A stretch of DNA of 32,108 nucleotides. Source: Thermoplasmatales archaeon SW_10_69_26 (lineage in GTDB: Archaea; Thermoplasmatota; SW-10-69-26). Numbering within the stretch: position 1 is the first letter of the stretch; every line of letters starts with the position of its first letter. The stretch is taken from NCBI GenBank assembly GCA_003009755.1, contig PXUB01000005.1:25460-57567 (forward strand). Reading direction: 5' to 3'. This document shows positions 1-6,813 of the stretch, one piece after another. The translations under genes were made by a program, and so were the position numbers. The notes beneath the pieces were generated by a model. The model was not told where the DNA came from. It did not search any database and saw only the letters and a program-made list of their open reading frames with translations.

Positions 1-221
1 CCTTCGACCGCACCGCCGAACCCGAGGACGTCGACAGCACGATGGAGTGGGGCACCACGCGCGCCCTGAAAGCCACCGACGCCGACCACGTCGACGTCGT
101 CACCGACGAGGGCGCCCAGGGCAAGGAACCGATGATGCGCCTGTTCGCCACCGACCCGGACGATCTCGTCGCCAAGGTCACCGCGATCCAGGACCAGCTC
201 TCGCGACGCGATCACGGCTGA
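1..221 (+). CDS. thiN: ThiN-type thiamine-phosphate synthase domain protein, 3' end only
   Basis: This is the C-terminal 72 codons of a gene entering from the left edge; the reading frame starts at base 3 and ends in TGA at 219-221. The peptide begins FDRTAEPEDVDS, continues MEWGTTRALKA and ends with GKEPMMRLFATDP before a last helix. I read this as the end of the archaeal ThiN fold, where an R-x-E-P segment, a WG motif and a GKEPMIR-like segment are typical. ThiN joins the thiazole and pyrimidine halves of thiamine as thiamine phosphate. In archaea it is either fused to the kinase ThiD or attached to a DNA-binding domain as a repressor (ThiR). The N-terminal part lies outside the window, so I cannot say which form this is. 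The family call comes from memory of its motifs, not from a search. Confidence 0.65.
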   Translation, partial: FDRTAEPEDVDSTMEWGTTRALKATDADHVDVVTDEGAQGKEPMMRLFATDPDDLVAKVTAIQDQLSRRDHG

Positions 222-227
222 GAGGGA

Positions 228-255
228 ACACGCAGAGGAGCAGGGAAGCAGAGGA
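228..255. repeat. CACAGAGG-type intergenic repeat, copy 1 (diverged)
   Basis: ACACGCAGAGGA (228-239), then GCAGAGGA again at 248-255, directly after the ThiN gene. It is loosely related to 659-676 (complement) and 16599-16619. The remaining bases up to 329 hold nothing I recognise. Confidence 0.35.
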
Positions 256-329
256 AAGCAGCCCTCGGGGCGGAACTGCCGGCCCCCCTGCTTCTCCTGC
301 GCGCTTCCCATCCACCGCGTTCGTGCCGG

Positions 330-599
330 CTAATCGAAGCGCTTCTTCACGAACACGACCAGGAAGGCGCCGCCGACGAAGACCGTGAACACCAACGGGA
401 ACGCGGTGCGCGGCGCCTGCACGAGCACGTCGCGCAGCAACCAGGCGACGAGCGTGGTGACGGCGGCGAGCCCGATCGCGATGGCGGCCGTCGGGCCGTG
501 GACGTTCCAGCCGATGGCGGGCCAACCCCGAGCCCAGGCAAAAGCCTCCGCGTCCCAGGCCGGTGGAAGACGAGCCTCTCCGGTCCTCGTCCCCTCCAT
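330..599 (-). CDS. small two-helix membrane protein, unknown function
   Basis: This codes for an 89-residue protein with a soluble N-terminal part of about 35 residues containing several Trp (AWDAEAFAWARGWPAIGW). Two hydrophobic segments follow, about residues 37-55 and 66-84, and it ends in the basic tail VKKRFD. This is the layout of a small integral membrane protein with a positive cytoplasmic end. A possible Shine-Dalgarno AGGTGA lies about 9 nt before the ATG. It is downstream of the SDR gene at 727-1704 on the same strand with a 127-base gap, so it may have its own promoter. A longer overlapping reading frame on the same strand (178-612) has the Arg-rich, low-complexity composition of a shadow frame and was not chosen. 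I do not recognise the family. Confidence 0.6.
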   Translation of the reverse strand: MEGTRTGEARLPPAWDAEAFAWARGWPAIGWNVHGPTAAIAIGLAAVTTLVAWLLRDVLVQAPRTAFPLVFTVFVGGAFLVVFVKKRFD

Positions 600-658
600 C
601 GGTGCTGTTCACCTGCCTATGTCGGCTCGTCCGCCGAGCACCTGTTCCCTCCGTGGGA

Positions 659-676
659 TCCTCTGAGCCTCTGTGT
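659..676. repeat. CACAGAGG-type intergenic repeat, copy 2
   Basis: Plus strand TCCTCTGAGCCTCTGTGT; its complement ACACAGAGGCTCAGAGGA matches copy 3 at 16599 except for the spacer. It lies between the SDR gene and the small membrane-protein gene. Confidence 0.4.
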
Positions 677-726
677 CTTGTGGTCGGGTTCGATGCTCTT
701 TGCCCTCCTCCCCCCTGCCTGGCCCT

Positions 727-1704
727 CTACCGGCTCTGCAGCTGGGCGAAGTCCGAGGGCAGCCGCTCCTCCATCGCCGGCTCCCAGCCCAGCTCGTCGC
801 GGGCCCGCCGGCTCGAGTACGTGAGCGGCACCTCGAGCGCCTCGATCATCTCGACCGACAGCGGGGGCACCTTGCCCGCCAGCTTGTAGGGTGCCTGCAC
901 GACGTGGGCCAACAGCTTGGCGGCCCACAGGGGCGCGGTGCGGTCGGGCGCCGGCTGCCCGCTGGCCTCGGCGAAGGTGTCCCAAAGCTCCCCCAGCGTC
1001 AGGTTGCGGTCGTTGAAGATGTAGCAGCCCTCGCCGTGCTCGAGCGCGCCAAGCGTGCCCTCGACCACGTCCTCGACGTGCACGAACCCGGTCGGGTTGT
1101 CGCCCCTCATGCGCCACACGTTGCCCTCGAGGAAGGCCTCCATCAGGCCTTGGAACCCGCTGCCGACGCCGAGCACGACGCTGGGCATCGGCACCACGAG
1201 CCGCATCCCGCCGTGGTTCTCGAGCACGTGCTCGTGGGCGGCGTGCTTGGTCTCGGCGTAGAGGTTCTGGAACTCGGGGTAGCGCTTCTCGACGGCGCGT
1301 TCCTCCGGGTACAAGCCCCCGGGCGTGGGTCCGATCGCGGCCACGCTGCTCACGTGGCAGAACACGTCGACGCCGGCGTCCTTGGCGGCCGCCAGCACGT
1401 TCTCGGTGCCCGCCACGTTCGTCGCCCGGAACAGTTGCTCCTTGCTCGACGGGATCCCGAAGGCGATCCAGGCGGCGGCGTGGATCACGGTGTCGGGGTC
1501 GCCGATCGCGAACCCGTCCGGATCGGTGATATCGCCCTCCTGGACCTCGGCGCCGGCCGCAGCCAGGTCCTCCCCGCGGTTGGCCTCGCGGGTCAGCACG
1601 GTCACGTCGGCGCCGGCCTCGAGGATCTCGCGCACCAGCCGACCGCCGATGAACCCGGTGGCGCCGGTCACGAAGACGTCCCGCCCCTCCCAGAACCCAG
1701 ACAT
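727..1704 (-). CDS. NAD(P)-dependent epimerase/dehydratase, extended SDR family
   Basis: The product is about 325 residues. A Rossmann nucleotide-binding motif VTGATGFIGG lies near residues 11-20, followed by the acidic/basic loop of the extended SDR class. A Ser-containing strand (HVSSVAAIG) precedes the catalytic Tyr-x-x-x-Lys at Y149/K153 (LYAETKHAAH). The overall pattern, including NVAGTENVLAAA and a VHVEDVVEG segment, resembles dihydroflavonol-4-reductase/3-beta-hydroxysteroid dehydrogenase-like SDRs, which act on ketone/alcohol or nucleotide-sugar substrates. The substrate cannot be told from sequence. I chose the ATG at 1704 (MSGFWEGRDVFVTG) because it places the dinucleotide motif at the usual distance from the N terminus; an in-frame ATG ten codons upstream at 1734 is also possible. 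It is divergent from topA with about 130 bases between the two starts. Confidence 0.85.
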   Translation of the reverse strand: MSGFWEGRDVFVTGATGFIGGRLVREILEAGADVTVLTREANRGEDLAAAGAEVQEGDITDPDGFAIGDPDTVIHAAAWIAFGIPSSKEQLFRATNVAGTENVLAAAKDAGVDVFCHVSSVAAIGPTPGGLYPEERAVEKRYPEFQNLYAETKHAAHEHVLENHGGMRLVVPMPSVVLGVGSGFQGLMEAFLEGNVWRMRGDNPTGFVHVEDVVEGTLGALEHGEGCYIFNDRNLTLGELWDTFAEASGQPAPDRTAPLWAAKLLAHVVQAPYKLAGKVPPLSVEMIEALEVPLTYSSRRARDELGWEPAMEERLPSDFAQLQSR

Positions 1705-1780
1705 CGGCGCCGGATGCCCGGCTTGGGGTTTCAACGTCGCGGAACCGCTCGCGGCGTGCTTCCGGCGGCCCGACCCGAAC

Positions 1781-1792
1781 GCTTTTCATTCA
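1781..1792 (+). promoter_or_regulatory. possible TATA-like element upstream of topA
   Basis: CTTTTCATTCAT is the only AT-rich patch in the GC-rich gap between the divergent SDR and topA genes. It lies about 50 bases before the topA ATG, so transcription would start near 1812 and leave a short leader. It resembles an archaeal TATA region only loosely. Confidence 0.3.
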
Positions 1793-1809
1793 TCCGGGCC
1801 CGATAGGGT

Positions 1810-1828
1810 CCCGGCCCCCGCAGCCGGG
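1810..1828 (+). other. hairpin next to the topA ribosome-binding region
   Basis: CCCGGC (1810-1815) pairs with GCCGGG (1823-1828) around the 7-base loop CCCCGCA. The hairpin ends inside the purine run GGGGAAGGGA (1826-1835) that precedes the start codon, so it could limit ribosome access. The pairing is seen directly; a regulatory role is inference. Confidence 0.35.
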
Positions 1829-1835
1829 GAAGGGA

Positions 1836-4800
1836 ATGCCCGTGACCAAGCTCGTCATCGTCGAGTCGCCGGCCAAGGTCGACACGGTCCAGCAGTACCT
1901 CCCCAGCGAGTACGAGGTCGACAGCTGCGTCGGCCACGTGCGGGATCTGCCGCGCAACGCCGACGACGCCCCCGCCCACGTCCAGGACGAGGACTGGGCC
2001 GACTACGGCGTCAACGTCGACGACGGCTTCGAGCCGATCTACGTCACCGTGGACGGCAAGCGCGACGTGATCCAGCGCTTGCGCAAGCGGCTGCGCGAGG
2101 CCGACGAGCTGTACCTGGCCACCGACGAGGACCGCGAGGGCGAGAGCATCAGCTGGCACCTCGTCGAGGCGCTGGATCCCGACGTCCCCGTCAAGCGGAT
2201 GGTGTTCAACGAGATCACGAAGAACGCCGTCGAAGCCGCCCTGGAGGACCCCCGCGACCTCGACATGGACCTCGTCGAGGCCCAGGAGACCCGCCGCATC
2301 CTCGACCGGCTGTACGGGTACACGATCTCGCCGCTGTTGTGGGACAAGGTCGACGCCGGCAACGAGTGGCTGTCCGCCGGCCGCGTCCAGTCGCCGGCGG
2401 TCCGCCTCGTCGTGATGCGCGAGCGCGAGCGCCGGGCCTTCACCAGCGCCGAGTACTGGGACCTGCAGGCCCTGCTGTCCGACCAGGGCGAACGCTTCGG
2501 CGCGACGTTGTTCGCGCTCGACGGCACGCGGCTGGCGACCGGCGAGGACTTCGACCGCTCGACGGGCGAGCTCGAGCCCGGCGCCGACCGGATCGTGCTC
2601 GACGAAGACCAGGCCCGCGACCTCGTCGACGAGCTCGAGCCGCTGCCCTGGGAGATCGCCGACGTGAACGAGCGGCCACGCCAGTCCAGCCCGCCGGCCC
2701 CGTTCAAGACGAGCACGCTGCAGAAAGCCGCCAACTCGCGGCTGAACATGAGCCCCGGCCACGCGATGAGCGTCGCCCAGGACCTCTACGAGGACGGGCA
2801 CATCACCTACATGCGCACCGACAGCACCCACCTCTCCGAGGAGGGCGTCGAGGGTGCGCGCAAGGCGATCGCCGACGAGTGGAGCACCAACCTCTACGAG
2901 GGCCCCCGCTCGCATGGCGGATCCACCGCCGACGAGGCCGAGGAGGCCCACGAGGCGATCCGCCCCGCCGGCTCGACGTTCGAGGCCCCCGACGACACCG
3001 GGCTCACCGGCCGCCACGAGCAGCTGTACGATTTGATCTACCGCCGCACGCTGGCCAGCCAGATGCCCAACGAACGCTACACCAGCAACACCGCGTTCGT
3101 CGACGCCGGCCGGGCCCGGTTCAAGGCGACCGGCAAGCAGGTCGACGTCGCCGGCTACCGGCTGGCCTGGCCCACCAAGTCCGACGCCAACCAGCTACCC
3201 GAGCTGACGCCCGGCGACCAGGTCACGCTCGAGAACCTCGAACCCGACGGCCACGAGACCAAGCCGCCCAAGCGCTACACCGAGGCCAGCCTCGTCGACG
3301 CGCTCGAGGAGGAGGGCATCGGCCGACCCAGCACGTACGCCTCGATCATCTCCCGCATCCAGGAGAAGGACTACGTCGACAAGCACGGCCGCTCGCTCGT
3401 GCCGACGCTGACCGCCTTCGCCGTCGTCACCTTCCTCGAGGAGCACTTCCCCCACCTCGTCGAGATGGGCTTCACCGCCGACATGGAGCAGACCCTCGAC
3501 CGGATCGCCACGGGCGAGGCCGAGGCCCGCCCCTACCTGGAGGCGTTCTTCCTCGGCGACGACGGCCTGCAGGCCCGCGTGGACGCCAAGGACGAGGAGG
3601 TCGACGGCTCCCAGGCCCGCGCCATCACGTTCGAGGACCTCGACTACACGATCAAGCTCGGCCGCTATGGCCCCTACGTCGAGCACGATCCCCCCGACGG
3701 CGAGACGGTGCGCGCCAACCTCCCCGACGACCTTACCCCCGACGAGATCGACGAGGACCTCGTCCAACGCGTCATCGAGGAGGAGGCCCACACCGCCCAG
3801 GACCTCGGCGAGGACCCCGCCACCGGCGACGAGATCCACCTCCTCGACGGCCGCTACGGCTACTACGTCCAGCGCGGCCACCCCGAGGAAGTCGACGATC
3901 CCGACCGCGCCTCGCTGCCGGAAGACCTGTCCCCCGACGAGGTCGACCGCGAGCTCGCCAGCTGGCTTCTGTCCTTGCCGGCGGAGATCGGCGACCACCC
4001 GGACGGCGGCGAGGTGCTGGTCGGCATCGGGCGATACGGTCCCTACGTCCGCCACGACGACCCCTCCGGCGATCAGACGTACGAGAACGTCGACGACTGG
4101 CGCCAACTGCAAGATCTCAGCCTCGAGGCGGCGCTCGACGTGCTCGAGGAACCCGCGCTGGGCTCCCACCCGGACACGGGCCAGCCGGTGTTCCTCCGCG
4201 ATGGCCGCTATGGCCCCTACGTCCAACTCGGCGACGCCGACGAGGTCGAGGGCAAGCCGCCCCGCGCCTCCCTGCCCGAGGACCTGGACCCGGACCAGGT
4301 GGACGTCGAGCTGGCGGCCTGGCTTCTGTCCTTGCCGGCGGGGATCGGCGACCACCCGGACGGCGGCGAGGTGCTCGTCGGCATCGGCCGGTACGGTCCC
4401 TACGTCCGTCGCGACGACCCCTCCGGCGATCAGACGTACGAGAACGTCGACGACTGGCGCCAGCTGCGCGGCCTCGAGCTCGAGGAGGCGCTGGCCGTCC
4501 TCGGCGACGGCGCAGACGACACCAGCCCGTTCGGCAAGCTCGGCTCCCACCCCGACACGGGCCAGCCGATCGAGCTGCGCGATGGCCGCTATGGCCCCTA
4601 CGTCAGCCACGGCGACGACAACAATAGCCTCCCCGACGAGATGACGCCCGACGAGGTCACGCTCGACGACGCCGTGTTCCTGGTCGGGCTCCCCGAGACC
4701 CTCGGCGAGGCCCCCAACGGCGACACGCTGCTCAAGGACCTCGGCCGCTACGGGCCCTACGTCGCGCGCAAGGACGCGGGCGGAGACCGAACCTACGTCA

Positions 4801-5039
4801 GCCTCGTCGACTACCGGGACCTGGTCAAGACACAGCGCGAGGACGCCCTGTTCTGCCTGGACCTCCCCGAGCGGCTCGGCGACCACCCCGAGGGCGGCAC
4901 CGTGCACGTCGACAGGGACCGCGATGGCCTCTACCTCGAGCACCGCGACGAGGGCGGCCAGACGCTGAAGGAGGTTCGCGGGCTGCGGGCACCGGCGCTC
5001 CGCGAGATGGCGCTGGCCGAAGCCCTCGCCCACCTGTAG
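1836..5039 (+). CDS. topA: DNA topoisomerase I (type IA) with eight C-terminal GRYGPYV repeats
   Basis: The product is 1067 residues and relaxes negatively supercoiled DNA by cutting one strand through a Tyr-DNA bond. The N-terminal Toprim domain shows LVIVESPAK (E9) and the metal-binding D97-E-D99-R-E-G-E. The catalytic Tyr is Y325 in ITYMRTDST. The conserved GIGRPSTYASII follows in the gate region. From about residue 600 the protein carries a series of glycine-rich repeats centred on GRYGPYV, GRYGYYV or a degenerate RDGLYLE; I count eight. No Cys4 zinc ribbon is visible, so these repeats take the place of the usual C-terminal DNA-binding fingers, as in actinobacterial TopA. The repeats are very acidic, which is unusual for a DNA-binding tail. 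The ATG at 1836 is adjacent to the purine run; a GTG at 1842 (giving MTKLVIVESPAK) is better spaced from it and may be the true start. Confidence 0.93.
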   Translation: MPVTKLVIVESPAKVDTVQQYLPSEYEVDSCVGHVRDLPRNADDAPAHVQDEDWADYGVNVDDGFEPIYVTVDGKRDVIQRLRKRLREADELYLATDEDREGESISWHLVEALDPDVPVKRMVFNEITKNAVEAALEDPRDLDMDLVEAQETRRILDRLYGYTISPLLWDKVDAGNEWLSAGRVQSPAVRLVVMRERERRAFTSAEYWDLQALLSDQGERFGATLFALDGTRLATGEDFDRSTGELEPGADRIVLDEDQARDLVDELEPLPWEIADVNERPRQSSPPAPFKTSTLQKAANSRLNMSPGHAMSVAQDLYEDGHITYMRTDSTHLSEEGVEGARKAIADEWSTNLYEGPRSHGGSTADEAEEAHEAIRPAGSTFEAPDDTGLTGRHEQLYDLIYRRTLASQMPNERYTSNTAFVDAGRARFKATGKQVDVAGYRLAWPTKSDANQLPELTPGDQVTLENLEPDGHETKPPKRYTEASLVDALEEEGIGRPSTYASIISRIQEKDYVDKHGRSLVPTLTAFAVVTFLEEHFPHLVEMGFTADMEQTLDRIATGEAEARPYLEAFFLGDDGLQARVDAKDEEVDGSQARAITFEDLDYTIKLGRYGPYVEHDPPDGETVRANLPDDLTPDEIDEDLVQRVIEEEAHTAQDLGEDPATGDEIHLLDGRYGYYVQRGHPEEVDDPDRASLPEDLSPDEVDRELASWLLSLPAEIGDHPDGGEVLVGIGRYGPYVRHDDPSGDQTYENVDDWRQLQDLSLEAALDVLEEPALGSHPDTGQPVFLRDGRYGPYVQLGDADEVEGKPPRASLPEDLDPDQVDVELAAWLLSLPAGIGDHPDGGEVLVGIGRYGPYVRRDDPSGDQTYENVDDWRQLRGLELEEALAVLGDGADDTSPFGKLGSHPDTGQPIELRDGRYGPYVSHGDDNNSLPDEMTPDEVTLDDAVFLVGLPETLGEAPNGDTLLKDLGRYGPYVARKDAGGDRTYVSLVDYRDLVKTQREDALFCLDLPERLGDHPEGGTVHVDRDRDGLYLEHRDEGGQTLKEVRGLRAPALREMALAEALAHL
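3963..4234 (+). repeat. topA internal duplication, copy 1
   Basis: First copy of an in-frame repeat inside the C-terminal part of topA. It holds two GRYGPYV units and is nearly identical at DNA level to the stretch beginning at 4320. The offset between copies is 357 bases at the left end and 381 at the right, the difference being a 24-base insertion in copy 2. Confidence 0.85.
4320..4618 (+). repeat. topA internal duplication, copy 2
   Basis: Second copy of the repeat at 3963-4234. Long runs are unchanged, including synonymous sites (for example the CGACGACCCCTCCGGCGATC segment), so the duplication is recent or kept alike by gene conversion. It carries an extra eight codons (residues around GADDTSPF) before its second GRYGPYV unit. 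Confidence 0.85.
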
Positions 5040-5109
5040 CCTCGCCGGTCAGCTCGAGCACGTCCAGGCCCTCGTCACCCGTCGGGCGGGCAGCCGGTGC
5101 CTGGATAAC

Positions 5110-5133
5110 AGGCGTTCGTCAACGCCTCTTAAC
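5110..5133 (+). promoter_or_regulatory. hairpin and TATA-like CTTAAC upstream of the tasA-like gene
   Basis: AGGCGTT (5110-5116) and AACGCCT (5121-5127) form a perfect 7-bp stem with loop CGTC, 70 bases after the topA stop. TCTTAAC (5127-5133) follows at once. The hairpin may end topA transcription, and the CTTAAC could be the TATA element for the next gene, placing a start near 5155. Both roles are inferred. Confidence 0.35.
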
Positions 5134-5154
5134 CCCCACCAGGAGAGCAACTCA

Positions 5155-5183
5155 CGCGCCCTTCGGCGCGAGGTGTTGCCACC
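5155..5183 (+). promoter_or_regulatory. leader hairpin and Shine-Dalgarno of the tasA-like gene
   Basis: CGCGCC (5155-5160) and GGCGCG (5165-5170) make a perfect 6-bp stem with a CTTC loop. The Shine-Dalgarno-like AGGTG (5171-5175) begins directly after it, 8 bases before the ATG. A stable stem touching the ribosome site could protect the message or tune translation. Confidence 0.4.
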
Positions 5184-5777
5184 ATGAACCCATCCGATCT
5201 CCGCAAGGGTCTCGTCACCAGCCTGCTCACGATCGCGCTCGCGACAGGCGTAGGTGCCTACGGGACCTTCGCGTACTTCAACGACACCGAGGAAAGCACG
5301 TCGAACGTCTTCTCCAGCGGAACGCTGGACCTGGCGCTGGACAGCCCCGACAGCGTCGACGCGTTCGTTGGCGCCGACAACTTCGCGCCCGGCGACGCCG
5401 AGAACGGCACCCTGTTCCTCGAGAACAAGGGATCGATCTCCAGCTACGACGGCGACGGCCACAACGTCAGCCTCTCGCTGGCCGTCTCCCTGGACCAGCA
5501 GGACGCCGACGGCGCCACCACCGACATGGCCAGCTACCTCGAGCTGACCGAGCTCACCTACGGCGCGAACGATCTCACCAGCGAGGTCGCCGACGCCAAC
5601 GAGAACGGCCGCACCGACCTCGCCGACCTGGCCGCCAGCAACGTGACCGACCTCGAGGACCCCGGCAGCGCGGGCCGCGACCTCGCCGTCACCGTCGACT
5701 TCGCCGAGGACGCCGGCAACGACCTGCAGGGCGACAGCGTCGACGCGACGTTCGCGTTCACGCTCGAACAGCGCTGA
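5184..5777 (+). CDS. TasA/camelysin (CalY)-like secreted fibre subunit
   Basis: This is a 197-residue exported protein. The N terminus has a Lys/Arg start, a hydrophobic segment (about residues 11-28) and then GTFAYFNDTE, followed shortly by FSSGTLDLAL. That combination is the hallmark of the TasA/CalY (M73) family, whose signal peptides are cut by SipW-type peptidases just before the aromatic-F-N/S-D segment. TasA forms matrix fibres in Bacillus. Archaeal homologues such as AbpA of Pyrobaculum calidifontis form bundling pili by donor-strand exchange. The rest is a beta-rich, Asp/Ala-rich domain with an FAPGD segment. It has its own ribosome site and leader hairpin, and a hairpin follows its stop. 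The next gene encodes the matching signal peptidase. Assignment as a fibre subunit is by family; polymerisation here is inference. Confidence 0.8.
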   Translation: MNPSDLRKGLVTSLLTIALATGVGAYGTFAYFNDTEESTSNVFSSGTLDLALDSPDSVDAFVGADNFAPGDAENGTLFLENKGSISSYDGDGHNVSLSLAVSLDQQDADGATTDMASYLELTELTYGANDLTSEVADANENGRTDLADLAASNVTDLEDPGSAGRDLAVTVDFAEDAGNDLQGDSVDATFAFTLEQR

Positions 5778-5791
5778 CCCGCCCGACGGCC

Positions 5792-5822
5792 ACGGGGGCT
5801 GGGCCCCCGTCTCCCTTCTCTT
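5792..5822 (+). terminator. hairpin with pyrimidine tail between tasA-like and signal peptidase genes
   Basis: ACGGGGGC (5792-5799) and GCCCCCGT (5803-5810) form a perfect 8-bp stem with loop TGG, followed by CTCCCTTCTCTTC. It starts 14 bases after the tasA stop. It could end most transcripts there, or protect the 3' end of the fibre mRNA, giving more subunit than peptidase. Confidence 0.5.
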
Positions 5823-5826
5823 CATC

Positions 5827-6396
5827 ATGCTCACGAACCGGCGATGGATCGTCGGCCTGCTGGCCGCCCTCACCCTGGCCGCAGCCGCTCCCATCGCCGT
5901 GTACGCTCAACCGGGCTTGGTCGGCGACGACGAGGCCCGCATCGTCCTCACCGGATCGATGGAGCCGGCGGTCTCGCCCGGCGACGTCGTCCTTCTCGAC
6001 ACCGACGTCACCGTCGACGAGGTACGCGTCGGCGATGTCGTCACCTTCCGCGGGCACGCCGACGCCGGGACCACCTACACCCACCGTGTCGTGGACGTCA
6101 GCGAGAACACCGGCGGCACCGTGCTCGTCACCAAGGGCGACGCCAACGAGGACCCCGACCCGATGCGGGTCGACGACGCGATGCTCGTCGGCGCGGTGGA
6201 CCACCAGATCCCCGTCTACGGTAAGGCCGTCGACGGGGCCCACTCGCTGCCGCTGGCTCCCCTGTTGGTCGGGCTCAGCATCGTCACGATCGTCCACGAG
6301 CTCGTCCGCCTGCGCTCGCGCCCCGCCGAGGGCGTCGGCTTCGACCCCGTCGAGGGCCAGACCCCCGAGGGGGCCACGTTCGAGGTGGTCCGATGA
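5827..6396 (+). CDS. sipW: signal peptidase I, Sec11/SipW type
   Basis: A 189-residue membrane-bound peptidase that removes signal peptides from exported proteins. It has an N-terminal membrane anchor (about residues 8-28), then the catalytic Ser in GSMEP (S44), the His that replaces the bacterial Lys (H86 in TYTHRV) and the Asp in KGDANEDPDP (D105). Ser-His-Asp is the ER/archaeal/SipW form. A second hydrophobic helix lies near residues 140-158 and the C-terminal tail is cytoplasmic. The family also includes general archaeal Sec11 enzymes. Its position right behind a TasA-like gene argues for a dedicated SipW role, while its motifs alone do not separate the two. No Shine-Dalgarno is visible before the ATG. 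The stop overlaps the next gene as ATGA. Confidence 0.87.
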   Translation: MLTNRRWIVGLLAALTLAAAAPIAVYAQPGLVGDDEARIVLTGSMEPAVSPGDVVLLDTDVTVDEVRVGDVVTFRGHADAGTTYTHRVVDVSENTGGTVLVTKGDANEDPDPMRVDDAMLVGAVDHQIPVYGKAVDGAHSLPLAPLLVGLSIVTIVHELVRLRSRPAEGVGFDPVEGQTPEGATFEVVR

Positions 6397-6812
6397 TGCG
6401 CACCCTGCTGGTGGTCGCCCTCGTCGCCACCGCCGGCTTCCTGGCGCTGGAGACCGTGCCCACGCTGGCCGGCCTCGCCGACGAGGAGCAGGCCGCAGGA
6501 TCCTTCACCGTCGACCTCTGCCACGAGCGCGACTGCAAGATCGCGCACGCTGACAGCCTCGAGGACCACGACTGCGAGGAGGATCGCTGGAAGTTCGTCA
6601 TCACGCGGGTCGACACCGACCGGGCGCCCTCCAGCATCCACGTCACCTGGGAAGGCGGCGCCGACGCCACCGTCGGCCTCGACCGCGCCAGGGGCAAGAC
6701 CGCCCACTACACGACGTCTTCGTACACGGACCGCCCCGTCGAGGACGCGACAGCCCGCATCTACGAGGCGTGGGACGGCAACTTCAGGCTCGGCGAAGGT
6801 CCGTGCTCGTGA
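6393..6812 (+). CDS. small secreted Cys-containing protein, third gene of the tasA/sipW set
   Basis: A 139-residue product with a signal peptide (RTLLVVALVATAGFLALE, then a Thr/Ala region). The mature part has four Cys: two in DLCHERDCKI, one in DHDCEEDRW and one at the C terminus (GPCS), which could form two disulfides. The middle (WKFVITRVDTDRAPSSIHVTW, here shortened to its pattern of alternating hydrophobics) suggests a small beta-sandwich. It overlaps the signal peptidase gene by 4 bases (ATGA). GAGGTGG at 6382-6388 fits a start at 6393 or, slightly better, at the adjacent ATG 6396. I do not recognise the family. Tight coupling to a TasA/SipW pair suggests an accessory, anchor or assembly factor for the fibre, in the position that TapA holds in Bacillus, but there is no visible TapA similarity. 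Confidence 0.7.
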   Translation: MMRTLLVVALVATAGFLALETVPTLAGLADEEQAAGSFTVDLCHERDCKIAHADSLEDHDCEEDRWKFVITRVDTDRAPSSIHVTWEGGADATVGLDRARGKTAHYTTSSYTDRPVEDATARIYEAWDGNFRLGEGPCS

Positions 6813-6813
6813 A

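Noticed and set aside
3963-4618. Topoisomerase tail repeats as a possible CRISPR or mobile repeat
   Set aside because: The repeats are in-frame protein domain duplications with no spacer structure or inverted ends.
1325-4627. An 1100-codon plus-strand frame running from the SDR gene into topA
   Set aside because: Arg/Pro-rich low-complexity translation in the frame next to topA; the topA frame has complete catalytic motifs.
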